From positions 1-64,000 of the forward strand of contig JAAOOA010001682.1 in the NCBI GenBank assembly GCA_012861695.1: a stretch of DNA of 64,000 bases. The letters run 5' to 3'. This document shows, one piece after another, positions 29,809 through 42,300 of this stretch. Position 1 is the first letter of the stretch. Each line of letters starts with the position of its first letter. The position numbers were made by a program, and so were the translations under genes. Under the pieces are notes generated by a model. That model saw only the letters and a list, made by a program, of their open reading frames with translations, had not been told where the DNA came from and ran no database searches. This stretch comes from Trematomus loennbergii. Taxonomy: Eukaryota; Chordata; Actinopteri; Perciformes; Nototheniidae.

Positions 29809-30780
29809 AGCCCCTTTGGAACGTTTCATGGTGCCGGAGAGGAGGTTTGACCACGTCAACATCGACCTAGTGGGTCCATTGCCCTCCTCTCAGGGTTTTT
29901 CCTACCTCCTCACCATGGTGGACAGGACGACCCGTTGGCCTGAGGCGGTTCCTCTCGTGTCGACGTCGGCGGCTGACATAGCCCGGGCTTTCATTGCGAC
30001 GTGGGTGTGTCGGTTTGGCACCCCGTCGGACATTTCCTCTGACCGGGGTTCGCAGTTCACGTCTGAGCTCTGGAACGCCGTGGCGTGTGGTTTGGGGGTT
30101 AAGCTTCACAGGACAATCGCTTATCACCCTCAGGCTAACGGCCTCTGTGAACGTTTCCATCGCTCCATGAAGGTGGCACTCAGAGCCGGCCTGAAGGACA
30201 GCAATTGGGTCGACAAGCTGCCTTGGGTAATGCTGGGCCTGCGGACCGCGCCTAAGGAAGATCTGCGGTGTTCCACGGTTGAGATGGTCTACGGTCAGCC
30301 ACTGAGAGTTCCAGGGGATTTCCTCCCTAACACATCGGTTTCCCTGGTCGGCGTCGGCACAGCGGGTTTGCCGCTGAGACTTTTGCTCCGATTCCCACTG
30401 CTCAAATGGTACTCAGGTGTCCCGGGTTCCCGCGGATCTCCGCTCGGCAGAGCACGTCTTCATCAGGCACGATGCGCACAGGGGTTTCCTTACGATGGAC
30501 CTTTCCGAGTTTTGGAGCACGGGGACAAACACCTTGTGGTCGACCTGGGTGGTAAGGCCGAGCACGTCTCTGTGGACCGACTGAAGGCGGCCCATTTGGA
30601 TTTGGGCCACCCCCCGGCCTTGATCCCTGTCACTGAATTGAGACCCGTTGTTCCGGTCTCGCCTCTCCCGGAGGCCGCACAGGCAGAGGTCGTTTTTCCA
30701 GCTCCTGTGCTCAGGAGTCGTGGGGGTCGACCTGTCGTTCCTCCCCGCCACGCTGACTTTGTTTATGGGTGAATTCTGGG
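29809..30780 (+). pseudogene. Ty3/gypsy integrase fragment
   Basis: The open frame at 29,816-30,772 is the C-terminal part of a Ty3/gypsy Pol polyprotein. The rve core shows FDHVNIDLVGPLP with D17, SSDRGSQFTSE with D76, and NGLCERFHRS with E112 (frame numbering), giving the D-D(35)-E triad. A GPY/F-like module (YDGPFRVLEHGDKHLVVDLG) and SVDRLKAAH follow near residues 223-262. Between about residues 175 and 220 the reading does not look like integrase, and better similarity appears in another frame (SAEHVFIRHDAHR), so there are at least two compensating frame changes. Protease, RT and RNase H are absent because the copy is 5'-truncated at the tRNA array. Confidence 0.9.
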
Positions 30781-30840
30781 GGGGCTTGTGTGGTGGCACA
30801 TTATTAGTACATAATTCACAGGTGTGATTAGTGTGTGTTG

Positions 30841-31842
30841 CAGTGACGTGCGGTGAGGTTCATGGCTGGTGAGGCACTGACTCTTTCAGAGTCAGATTTA
30901 CAAATATTATAGCCTATTTTGACCTTAATCGAAATATTCTGTTATTTTCAAAAGCTTTTTTAGTCTGATGCTATGATTAATTTTAAACAGACCGATCAAC
31001 AAAAGGATACCCAAAATCTAAATATTGGATTGTTCTTTCTAAGTAAGATCCCATTTTCATTACAGTTGTGGTCTTACCTTGACTTGAAGATGAAGTCCAT
31101 GCTATCCTTCTGGACAACAATCTCTATTACTGTTTTGTAAAAGTCCTCCTTATCTTCCTGTAGTTTCAAAAGTCTAGTTTGTTGTTTGCGGTAGAATAAC
31201 AGTAGCAACAAGAACCTGCTCACGTGCGCCCCCTTCAGTGCGGCAGAGGTTATGGCTGCCTCTCCTGGTGATTTTTTCATTGCCGTTGTATGATGAGACC
31301 AACGAGCCTAAATATCATATATACGTGAAATAAGTTATTTAGAGACTATGGATGGCGAGGATAAATGTAATAAAGGGATCTACAAACATTACATTGGTGA
31401 CCTACAGTGAGATGGGAACAGGCATGCGCTTAGGGCCCGCTTTCCAGCCAGTTTCTGTGGGGTGACGCATTCTGAATTGAGGCAGAGCTCATCTGTGCCT
31501 CACCTCAGAATGCGTCACCCCACAGTAACTGGCTTGAGCGCGCTCACAAAATAAGTGGCCGCGCTAAATTAGTGCCCGCGCTCCAGCAAGTTACTGTGGG
31601 CTTACGTGAGGTAGTGCTCGTGCCTGCCTCACTTCTCATCGCTCCCGTAGCGGAGCTCGGCAAATTTGCTGATTTTGACTATAAAATGCGATTGGAATCA
31701 TACATAAATCACATTTACACAAGATCAGTGGAGACATTTTATTATTATTATTATTTAGTTTTTCTTTAATTGTTTTTCCGTTACATTGGAGTATGACAGG
31801 TGAGGCTCTCCCTCCCCTGCCTCCACTGACTGCACGTCGCTG
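30841..31842. mobile_element. Non-autonomous hAT element with 8-bp TSD
   Basis: 1,002 bp with termini CAGTGACGTGCGGT and ACTGCACGTCGCTG (inverted: CAGCGACGTGCAGT), matching at about 12 of 14 positions. It is flanked by the perfect 8-bp duplication GTGTGTTG at 30,833-30,840 and 31,843-31,850. CAG...CTG ends with an 8-bp TSD are the hAT signature. No transposase is found. A 68-codon minus-strand frame (31,074-31,280) is unrecognised. Confidence 0.93.
31447..31533. repeat. Long internal inverted repeat of the hAT element
   Basis: Arms of about 37 nt (GCCAGTTTCTGTGGGGTGAC and on, versus its reverse complement ending AACTGGC) around an ~11-nt spacer would form a stable stem-loop. A third related stretch (CAAGTTACTGTGGGCTTACG) follows at about 31,587. 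Confidence 0.9.
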
Positions 31843-32003
31843 GTGTGTTGCAACCCGGACCCGTTAGTGAGGGTTTGGTGTCATTCATGCTAGCTTGACA
31901 TGCAGAGCAGCACATGTACTTACCTTATCTTGATTAAAGGATAATAAAGTGTGGAGTTCCATACTGAACACACCGCCTCTGACTCCCTTTCATCGGCTCT
32001 ACA

Positions 32004-32480
32004 GTATACTGTTTTTGTTAAAATAAAAACATTGTTATAATTAAATAAATATTAAATATAACCTTGAAGGTTCCCAGGGGCAGATAAAGTGCCACTTTCC
32101 ATCAGCACCGGGGAGGCACTCTCCTTGGTGCTGAACCCTGTGATGAGCGCTCAAGTGTTGGCGGAGGAGGTGTAAGCCAAAGGAGGGTGAAAAAAAGTTA
32201 AAGTGTTTGAACCTCCAGCCCAGAAGGGGGGTGGTGGTGCCAATAAGAAGGCCGAATTTGGATGCTGAGGGGCGGGCAGCATTAAGGTTACCAGGGGCAT
32301 GAGAATACCCTCCACAGAAGGGGTGGTGGTGCCATGAAGAAGGACGAATATGGATGCTGATGGGCGGACATAAAGCACACAAAATCCTCCCCCCTTTAGG
32401 GTCACCAGGGGCACGAGGTTCTGGTGGGTGTGAATACCTGGGTTTAGTCCGTGGGGGAGTGCTTAACTGCGGGGGCCTGG
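32004..32480. repeat. Short ~94-bp duplication, otherwise no gene
   Basis: GTGGTGGTGCCAATAAGAAG (about 32,229) and GTGGTGGTGCCATGAAGAAG (about 32,323) begin two related copies. A third partial phrase (CCAGGGGCA) occurs at about 32,074, 32,290 and 32,404. Open frames on the minus strand differ in phase and are not convincing. Confidence 0.6.
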
Positions 32481-32499
32481 GGACTCACGGTGTGCAAGG

Positions 32500-32890
32500 T
32501 TATGGAGGTGCCACTGTTATGGGGACATGCTGGGGGTCATTAGTCCGTCCTTTGGGGGTCTGTGAGCGGGCAAAGAGAGGTGATTTTCCCGGTCTCTGTC
32601 CTGGAGGTCTGAAATAAACAGAGTGCCACTGTTATGGAGACATGCTGGAGGTCTCTAGGCCGTCCTTTGGGGGTCAGTGAGCGGGCAAAGAGACAGGATT
32701 TTGCCGGACTCTCTCCTGGAAGTGTGAAATAAACAGAGTCCCACTTCAGGGAGATCTCTTGGAGGTCTCTGGGCCGTCCTTTGGGGGCCTGTAGGCCGTC
32801 AAAGAGGGCCGTCCTTTGGGGGCCTGTAGGCCGGCAAAGAGACGGGATTTTGCCGGACTCTCACACTCCCCACTTCAGAGAAACCCGAGT
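32500..32890. repeat. Diverged copies of the left-edge 115-bp repeat
   Basis: TTAGTCCGTCCTTTGGGGGT then GTGAGCGGGCAAAGAGAGG and CTGAAATAAACAGAGTGCCA repeat at about 32,540 and 32,660, with truncated copies to about 32,860. They clearly match the array at 1-779 but are more diverged from one another. Confidence 0.85.
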
Positions 32891-33112
32891 AAATGTGTTT
32901 AACTTACCACAGTAAATGGGACCCAGGGGACCCCCCCCGAGACCCCCGATGCGTCCCCCTATTTTAGAAACCCGAGGAAATGTGTTTAACCCACCACAGT
33001 AAATATGCATTGGCACGCGAGAGGGATCTCTGGGCTAACTTCTGGGAAGCAGAATGGGCATTTTCGCATCCCACTTCCCTAATAAATAAACAGAGTGCTA
33101 CATTATGTAAAT

Positions 33113-33345
33113 AGCAGAATGCCTCCAGGGCGCATAACTGCACTTTACAAGCCAGGGAAGGTGCCTGAATCCTGGGTATACATTTTGTAAATAGTAGAAT
33201 ACCTCCAGGGTGCATAACTGCACTTTACAAGCCAGGGAAGGTGCCTGAATCCTGGGTATACATTTTGTAAATAGTGCAATACCTCCAGGGCGCATAACTG
33301 CACTTTACAAGCCAGGGAAGGTGCCTGAATCCTGGGGTAAACATT
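33113..33345. repeat. 80-bp tandem repeat (three copies)
   Basis: GCATAACTGCACTTTACAAG occurs at about 33,132, 33,212 and 33,292 at exact 80-bp spacing. Same unit as at 1,590-1,735. Confidence 0.95.
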
Positions 33346-33958
33346 GTTTAATTAAGCCCCAACGCCCCCATCGGCGGGTCTTTTTTTTTCACAAAAAAAA
33401 AAAAAAGGTTTTATTTTTTTATTTATTTTTTTTCTTTGAATGGAATGAATACCTATGGTGATAATCAATGTAATACATCATTTTTATAGTCTGGTACCTG
33501 AAAAAGGTCAAATGGCACTGATGGAACCAATATACCCAAATGTGCCGAAAGCTTATTCCGCCTGGAACTTTTTTTTGCTAAATCTCTCTAAAAAGGTCAA
33601 ATTTAACTTGTTTTGCCTCAATCTTGATACAGGGTACTTATTATATGTTATAGTTTGGATTCCTAAGCTTTTAGTCTACTAACCCATCATCCAAGGGTGG
33701 TTTTCACTATAAGTAATGGGTTTTTTGTAGGCGGAGGTAAGAATTTACCTTTTTTACTATGTTCCATCTGAATTGACTCTGACTGAGAAAAATCTATATT
33801 GATTCTGACACTTCTACATCCAACTCACAGATGTAACCTTGCTTTGATAAAAGAAATTATTCATATAACCCTTTTAGAAGTGAAGTTGTAGTCATTTGTT
33901 TTGGGCATGTCATTTTCGAGCCTGAAACATGAAAAACAGGCTCGGGGCTTAACAGGTT
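33346..33958. other. No gene; poly-A/T-rich stretch
   Basis: Contains homopolymer T and A runs (33,381-33,430) and then unique-looking AT-rich DNA. A 75-codon plus-strand frame at 33,455-33,682 has no recognised motif. Confidence 0.4.
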
Positions 33959-34139
33959 AAGTGTTTTTAAATGTATGGAACAGTGTTTTGTCTCTTTCAA
34001 AACTCTCCCGTCATTGGCTGGATACATGGGGACGATTTTATATTCACTATGACCGTTAATATTCCAGTGAGACGAAGTACGTCCGTGACGGGAGTGATCG
34101 TTAATTTTGTCCGAAAACCAGAGCATTCCCTTATCCTGG
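33959..34139. repeat. Second copy of the block at 1,744-1,940
   Basis: Same order of phrases as the first copy with small indels (for example GTCCGTGACGGG here versus GTCCAGTGACGGG). It ends at CCCTTATCCTGG, where macrosatellite sequence begins. Confidence 0.9.
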
Positions 34140-35510
34140 GTAAAATTAGGTCTGTCAATATCAAAGACTTGCAACTTTCATGGCTTATGAGTTTCCACGT
34201 GGGGTTTTCCACCATCTTCTCTGACTTTTCTTTTGTCTTAAAAAAACTTTAAATTAAACATTGCAGATGAACATGTAGATAACACGCTGGATGATGCTGG
34301 GTCAGCAAAACTACCCCAACAAAAGCACTTACTGCAATGTAAACAAAGTTAGTGTTTTTGTAAAGGTTATCATAATGACCAAATCTGAACTCTGAAGACT
34401 GAAATGATATTGTATGTGATGGAATCAGATACAAATAGATGCAACAAATTGTGAGCATTTGAGAAACAATCTTTCTGTTGAATTCCTCACAACCAAGACA
34501 ACCCCAAAGAGAAGCACTTATGAAGAAAACAATACATTAGTGTTTTGCTTTAGGGTAATCTGAATGAGATTTCAATGACATGTTTAGTTATAGTCTGTAG
34601 CATTTGTCCTCTTCCACCGCCCCAACAGGAAGCACTTGCTGAATTCATTTGCAAATCAATCCTCAAGTTGGGCCAATATCAAAGACTTTCAGTTTCCTAC
34701 AGTAAAGGCATCTTCCATCATGATTTTACCGTTTTCCAAGGGGTTCCTTTCCAACATCTCCTTTGCTGTGCCTCAGTGGAAGTGTTGTTTCTTGCAAAGA
34801 TGTACCCTTCTTAAGTACTGAATGCAGACATTTCCAGCCAACCCCGTCTCATTTTGATTGCTTTCAACGACCATTGTAAGTAAACACCCACTCTCAACCA
34901 TCACCTGATATGAACGGACTGCTATCACCTAACAAGTGGTCAATCAGAGTTGTTGATGTTTCTCGTTGCAACTCTGGCAGCAATACTTAAACAATGCTAC
35001 GAAGCTCAGGCAATGAATATCCACTTCAGAAGGCACATTCAGCTTAAGTCTCCAAATCAAATCTTGAGATAATGTGTATCACTGCATGTCAATACTATGC
35101 AATCTACAGGTAACTTCTGTAGTAATATAGTACAGAATAATGACTCATTATGAAGTTGGGAGGTGACTGCATTCTGTCCATACTCAAAGACATAGACTAT
35201 AGTTGAAATGTTCATATCTTACTAAAGTTGACTACTAATGTACAACTAACACACTGGGAGAAATAAAGGTCAACAAAACTACCCCAACAAGTAGCACTTA
35301 CTGCATTACACTCAAGTCAGTGCCTGTGTTTGGGTAATTTGCTGACAAATACATGCAATAAATGGTGAGCATTTGAGAAACAATATTTCTGTTGAATTCC
35401 TCACAACCAAGACAACCCCAAAGAGACACTTATGAAGACCAAAATCATTAGTGTTTTGCTTTAGGGTAATCTGAATGAGATTTCAATGACATATAATTCT
35501 TCCTTTACAG

Positions 35511-35670
35511 TCTGTAGCATTTGTCATGTTCAACCGCCCCAACGAGAAGCACTTATTGAATTCAGACTCAGACCAATGCTCAAGTTGGTTCAATATCAAA
35601 GACTTGCAACTCTTCATGGCTTATGAGTTTCCACGTGGGGTTTTCCACCATCTTCTCTGACTTTTCTTTT
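35511..35670 (+). pseudogene. Type-A exon-like block (representative)
   Basis: Preceded by a pyrimidine-rich acceptor (TTCTTCCTTTACAG). One frame reads SVAFVMFNRPNEKHLLNSDS and on through RWFNIKDLQLFMAYEFPRG to a stop (CTC TGA). About 13 A copies are present in the window, several with single-base indels. No protein family is recognised. It aligns without indels to the first ~110 bp of type B, but most differences change amino acids, giving no sign of purifying selection. Confidence 0.45.
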
Positions 35671-36023
35671 TGTCTTAAAAAAACTTAAAATTAAACATTG
35701 CATATGAACATATAGATAACACTGGATGATGCTGGGTCAGCAAAACTACCCCAACAAAAGCACTTACTGCAATGTAAACAAAGTTAGTGTTTTTGTAAAG
35801 GTTATCATAATGACCAAATCTGAACTCTGAAGACTGAAATGATATTGTATGTGATGGAATCAGATACAAATAGATGCAACAAATTGTGAGCATTTGAGAA
35901 ACAATATTTGTTGAATTCCTCACAACCAAGACAACCCCAAAGAGAAGCACTTATGAAGAAAAAAACATTAGTGTTTTGCTTTAGGGTAATCTGAATGAGA
36001 TTTCAATGACATGTTTAGTTATA

Positions 36024-36308
36024 GTCTGTAGCATTTGTCCTCTTCCACCGCCCCAACAGGAAGCACTTGCTGAATTCATTTGCAAACCAATGCTCAAGTT
36101 GGGCCAATATCAAAGACTTTCAATTTCCTACAGTAAAGGCATCTTCCATCATGATTTTACCGTTTTCCAAGGGGTTCCTTTCCAACATCTCCTTTGCTGT
36201 GTCTCAGTGGAAGTGTTGTTTCTTGCAAAGATGTACCCTTCTTAAGTACTGAATGCAGACATTTCCAAACCCCCCGCCTCAGTTTTGATTGCTTTCAACG
36301 ACCATTGT
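36024..36308 (+). pseudogene. Type-B exon-like block (representative)
   Basis: Bounded by an acceptor-like TTTAGTTATAG and a consensus donor GTAAGT (CGACCATTGTAAGT). One frame reads SVAFVLFHRPNRKHLLNSFA through SFAVSQWKCCFLQRCTLLKY to a stop about 220 bp in. A second phase is also open over much of it. Thirteen full-length B starts are present in the window. It could be a relic internal exon of a gene that became satellite DNA. Function unknown. Confidence 0.45.
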
Positions 36309-39300
36309 AAGTAAACACCCGCACTCTCAACCATCACTGATATGAACGGACTGCTATCACCTAACAAGTGGTCAATCAGTGTTGTTGATGTTTCTCGTTG
36401 CAACTCTGGCAGCAATACTTAAACAATGCTAAGAAGCTCAGGCAATGAATATCCACTTCAGAAGGCACATTCAGCTTAAGTCTCCAAATCAAATCTTGAG
36501 ATAATGTGTATCACTGCATGTCAATACTATGCAATCTACAGGTAACTTCTGTAGTAATATAGTACAGAATAATGACTCATTATGAAGTTGGGAGGTGACT
36601 GCATTCTGTCCATACTCAAAGACATAGACTATAGTTGAAATGTGCATATCTTACTAAAGTTGACTACTAATGTACAACTAACACACTGGGAGAAATACAG
36701 GTCAACAAAACTACCCCAACAAGTAGCACTTACTGCATTACACTCAAGTCAGTGCCTGTGTTTGGGTAATTTTGGTGACAAATACATGCAACAAATGGTG
36801 AGCATTTGAGAAACAATATTTCTGTTGAATTCCTCACAACCAAGACAACCCCAAAGAGAAGCACTTATGAAGACAAAATCATTAGTGTTTTGCTTTAGGG
36901 TAATCTGAATGTGATTTCAATGACATATAATTCTTCCTTTACAGTCTGTAGCATTTGTCATGTTCAACCGCCCCAACGAGAAGCACTTATTGAATTCAGA
37001 CTCAGACCAATGCTCACGTTGGTTCAATATCAAAGACTTGCAACTTTCATGGCTTATGAGTTTCCACGTGGGGTTTTCCACCATCTTCTCTGACTTTTCT
37101 TTTGTCTTAAAAAAAACTTAAAATTAAACATTGCATGAACATATAGATAACACGCTGGATGATGCTGGGTCAGCAAAACTACCCCAACAAAAGCACTTAC
37201 TGCAATGTAAACAAAGTTAGTGTTTTTGTAAAGGTTATCATAATGACCAAATCTGAACTCTGAAGACTGAAATGATATTGTATGTGATGGAATCAGATAC
37301 AAATAGATGCAACAAATTGTGAGCATTTGAGAAACAATATTTCTGTTGAATTCCTCACAACCAAGACAACCCCAAAGAGAAGCACTTATGAAGAAAACAA
37401 TACATTAGTGTTTTGCTTTAGGGTAATCTGAATGAGATTTCAATGACATGTTTAGTTATAGTCTGTAGCATTTGTCCTCTTCCACCGCCCCAACAGGAAG
37501 CACTTGCTGAATTAATTGCAAACAATGCTCAAGTTGGGCCAATATCAAAGACTTTCAATTTCCTACAGTAAAGGCATCTTCCATCATGATTTTACCGTTT
37601 TCCAAGGGGTTCCTTTCCAACATCTCCTTTGCTGTGTCTCAGTGGAAGTGTTGTTTCTTGCAAAGATGTACCCTTCTTAAGTACTGAATGCAGACATTTC
37701 CAGCCAACCCCCTCAGTTTTGATTGCTTTCAACGACCATTGTTTCCACGTGGGGTTTTCCACCATCTTCTCTGACTTTTCTTGTTGTCTTAAAAAAAACT
37801 TAAAATTAAACATTGCATATGAACATATAGATAACACGCTGGATGATGCTGGGTCAGCAAAACTACCCCAACAAAAGCACTTACTGCAATGTAAACAAAG
37901 TTAGTGTTTTTGTAAAGGTTATCATAATGACCAAATCTGAACTCTGAAGACTGAAATGATATTGTATGTGATGGAATCAGATACAAATAGATGCAACAAA
38001 TTGTGAGCATTTGAGAAACAATATTTCTGTTGAATTCCTCACAACCAAGACAACCCCAAAGAGAAGCACTTATGAAGAAAAAAACATTAGTGTTTTGCTT
38101 TAGGGTAATCTGAATGAGATTTCAATGACATGTTTAGTTATAGTCTGTAGCATTTGTCCTCTTCCACCGCCCCAACAGGAAGCACTTGCTGAATTCATTT
38201 GCAAATCAATGCTCAAGTTGGGCCAATATCAAAGACTTTCAATTTCCTACAGTAAAGCATCTTCCATCATGATTTTACCGTTTTCCAAGGGGTTCCTTTC
38301 CAACATCTCCTTTGCTGTGTCTCAGTGGAAGTGTTGTTTCTTGCAAAGATGTACCCTTCTTAAGTACTGAATGCAGACATTTCCAGCCAACCCCGCCTCA
38401 GTTTTGATTGCTTTCAACGACCATTGTAAGTAAACACCCGCACTCTCAACCATCACCTGATATGAACGGACTGCTATCACCTAACAAGTGGTCAATCAGT
38501 GTTGTTGATGTTTCTCGTTGCAACTCTGGCAGCAATACTTAAACAATGCTAAGAAGCTCAGGCAATGAATATCCACTTCAGAAGGCACATTCAGCTTAAG
38601 TCTCCAAATCAAATCTTGAGATAATGTGTATCACTGCATGTCAATATATGCAATCTACAGGTAACTTCTGTAGTAATATAGTACAGAATAATGACTCATT
38701 ATGAAGTTGGGAGGTGACTGCATTCTGTCCATACTCAAAGACATAGACTATAGTTGAAATGTGCATATCTTACTAAAGTTGACTACTAATGTACAACTAA
38801 CACACTGGGAGAAATACAGGTCAACAAAACTACCCCAACAAGTAGCACTTACTGCATTACACTCAAGTCAGTGCCTGTGTTTGGGTAATTTGGTGACAAA
38901 TACATGCAATAAATGGTGAGCATTTGAGAAACAATATTTCTGTTGAATTCCTCACAACCAAGACAACCCCAAAGAGAAGCACTTATGAAGACAAAATCAT
39001 TAGTGTTTTGCTTTAGGGTAATCTGAATGTGATTTCAATGACATATAATTCTTCCTTTACAGTCTGTAGCATTTGTCATGTTCAACCGCCCCAACGAGAA
39101 GCACTTATTGAATTCAGACTCAGACCAATGCTCACGTTGGTTCAATATCAAAGACTTGCAACTCTTCATGGCTTATGAGTTTCCACGTGGGGTTTTCCAC
39201 CATCTTCTCTGACTTTTCTTTTGTCTTAAAAAAACTTAAATTAAACATTGCATTGAACATATAGATAACACGCTGGATGATGCTGGGTCAGCAAAACTAC

Positions 39301-42300
39301 CCCAACAAAAGCACTTACTGCAATGTAAACAAAGTTAGTGTTTTTGTAAAGGTTATCATAATGACCAAATCTGAACTCTGAAGACTGAAATGATATTGTA
39401 TGTGATGGAATCAGATACAAATAGATGCAACAAATTGTGAGCATTTGAGAAACAATATTTCTGTTGAATTCCTCACAACCAAGACAACCCCAAAGAGAAG
39501 CACTTATGAAGAAAACAATACATTAGTGTTTTGCTTTAGGGTAATCTGAATGAGATTTCAATGACATGTTTAGTTATAGTCTGTAGCATTTGTCCTCTTC
39601 CACCGCCCCAACAGGAAGCACTTGCTGAATTCAATTGCAAACAATGCTCAAGTTGGGCCAATATCAAAGACTTTCAATTTCCTACAGTAAAGGCATCTTC
39701 CATCATGATTTTACCGTTTTCCAAGGGGTTCCTTTCCAACATCTCCTTTGCTGTGTCTCAGTGGAAGTGTTGTTTCTTGCAAAGATGTACCCTTCTTAAG
39801 TACTGAATGCAGACATTTCCAGCCAACCCCCTCAGTTTTGATTGCTTTCAACGACCATTGTAAGTAAACACCCGCACTCTCAACCATCACCTGATATGAA
39901 CGGACTGCTATCACCTAACAAGTGGTCAATCAGAGTTGTTGATGTTTCTCGTTGCAACTCTGGCAGCAGCAGCAATACTTAAACAATGCTAAGAAGCTCA
40001 GGCAATGAATATCCACTTCAGAAGGCACATTCAGCTTAAGTCTCCAAATCAAATCTTGAGATAATGTGTATCACTGCATGTCAATACTATGCAATCTACA
40101 GGTAACTTCTGTAGTAATATAGTACAGAATAATGACTCATTTGAAGTTGGGAGGTGACTGCATTCTGTCCATACTCAAAGACATAGACTATAGTTGAAAT
40201 GTGCATATCTTACTAAAGTTGATACTAATGTACAACTAACACACTGGGAGAAATACAGGTCAACAAAACTACCCCAACAAGTAGCACTTACTGCATTACA
40301 CTCAAGTCAGTGCCTGTGTTTGGGTAATTTGGGTGACAAATACATGAACAAATGGTGAGCATTTGAGAAACAATATTTCTGTTGAATTCCTCACAACCAA
40401 GACAACCCCAAAGAGAAGCACTTATGAAGACCAAAAATCATTAGTGTTTTGCTTTAGGGTAATCTGAATGTGATTTCAATGACATATAATTCTTCCTTTA
40501 CAGTCTGTAGCATTTGTCATGTTCAACCGCCCCAACGAGAAGCACTTATTGAATTCAGACTCAGACCAATGCTCACGTTGGTTCAATATCAAAGACTTGC
40601 AACTTTCATGGCTTATGAGTTTCCACGTGGGGTTTTCCACCATCTTCTCTGACTTTTCTTTTTGTCTTAAAAAAAACTTAAATTAAACATTGCATATGAA
40701 CATATAGAACACGCTGGATGATGCGGTCAGCAAAACTACCCCAACAAAAGCACTTACTGCAATGTAAACAAAGTTAGTGTTTTTGTAAAGGTTATCATAA
40801 TGACCAAATCTGAACTCTGAAGACTGAAATGATATGTATGTGATGGAATCAGATACAAATAGATGCAACAAATTGTGAGCATTTGAGAAACAATATTTCT
40901 GTTGAATTCCTCACAACCAAGACAACCCCAAAGAGAAGCACTTATGAAGAAAACAATACATTAGTGTTTTGCTTTAGGGTAATCTGAATGAGATTTCAAT
41001 GACATGTTTAGTTATAGTCTGTAGCATTTGTCCTCTTCCACCGCCCCAACAGGAAGCACTTGCTGAATTAAATTGCAAATCAATGCTCAAGTTGGGCCAA
41101 TATCAAAGACTTTCAATTTCCTACAGTAAAGGCATCTTCCATCATGATTTTACCGTTTTCCAAGGGGTTCCTTTCCAACATCCTTTGCTGTGTCTCAGTG
41201 GAAGTGTTGTTTCTTGCAAAGATGTACCCTTCTTAAGTACTGAATGCAGACATTTCCAGCCAACCCCCCCTCAGTTTGATTGCTTTCAACGACCTTTTCC
41301 ACGTGGGGTTTTCCACCATCTTCTCTGACTTTTCTTGTTGTCTTAAAAAAAACTTAAAATGAAACATTGCATATGAACATATAGATAACAGCTGGATGAT
41401 GCTGGGTCAGCAAAACTACCCCAACAAAAGCACTTACTGCAATGTAAACAAAGTTAGTGTTTTTGTAAAGGTTATCATAATGACCAAATCTGAACTCTGA
41501 AGACTGAAATGATATTGCATGTGATGGAATCAGATAAAAATAGATGCAACAAATTGTGAGCATTTGAGAAACAATATTTCTGTTGAATTCCTCAAACCAA
41601 GACAACCCCAAAGAGAAGCACTTATGAAGAAAAAAAAACATTAGTGTTTTGCTTTAGGGTAATCTGAATGAGATTTCAATGACATGTTTAGTATAGTCTG
41701 TAGCATTTGTCCTCTTCCACCGCCCAACAGGAAGCACTTGCTGAATTCATTGCAAATCAATGCTCAAGTTGGGCCAATATCAAAGACTTCAATTTCCTAC
41801 AGTAAACGCATCTTCAATCATGATTTACCGTTTCCAAGGGGTTCCTTTCCAACATCTCCTTTGCTGTGTCTCAGTGGAAGTGTTGTTCTTGCAAAGATGT
41901 ACCTTCTTAAGTACTGAATGGAGACATTCCGGCAACCCCGCCTCAGTTTTGATTGCTTTCAACAACCATTGTAAGTAAACACCCGCACTTCAACCATCAA
42001 CTGATATGAACGGACTGCTATCACCTAACAAGTGGTCAATCAGTGTTGTTGATGTTTCTCGTTGCAACTCTGGCAGCAATACTTAAACAATGCTAAGAAG
42101 CTCAGGCAATGAATATCCACTTCAGAAGGCACATTCAGCTTAAGTCTCCAAATCAAATCTTGAGATAATGTGTATCACTGGATGTCAATACTATGCAATC
42201 TACAGGTAACTTCTGTAGTAATATAGTACAGAATAATGACTCATTATGAAGTTGGGAGGTGACTGCATTCTGTCCATACTCAAAGACATAGACTATAGTT

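Larger units (their letters stand above)
30787..32003 (+). mobile_element. Ty3/gypsy 3' LTR, split by a hAT insertion
   Basis: A G-rich polypurine-like stretch (CTGGGGGGG) right after the integrase stop is followed by TGTGTGGTGGCAC. After the nested element the LTR resumes CAACCCGGACCCG, carries AATAAAG-type and TTGATTAAAGG segments and ends near CGGCTCTACA. Without the insertion it is about 215 bp. There is no matching 5' LTR in the window. Confidence 0.75.

Noticed and set aside
29867..30799. Minus-strand frames opposite the gypsy integrase.
   Set aside because: They are antisense shadows of the integrase frame, which carries the recognisable D-D-E motifs.
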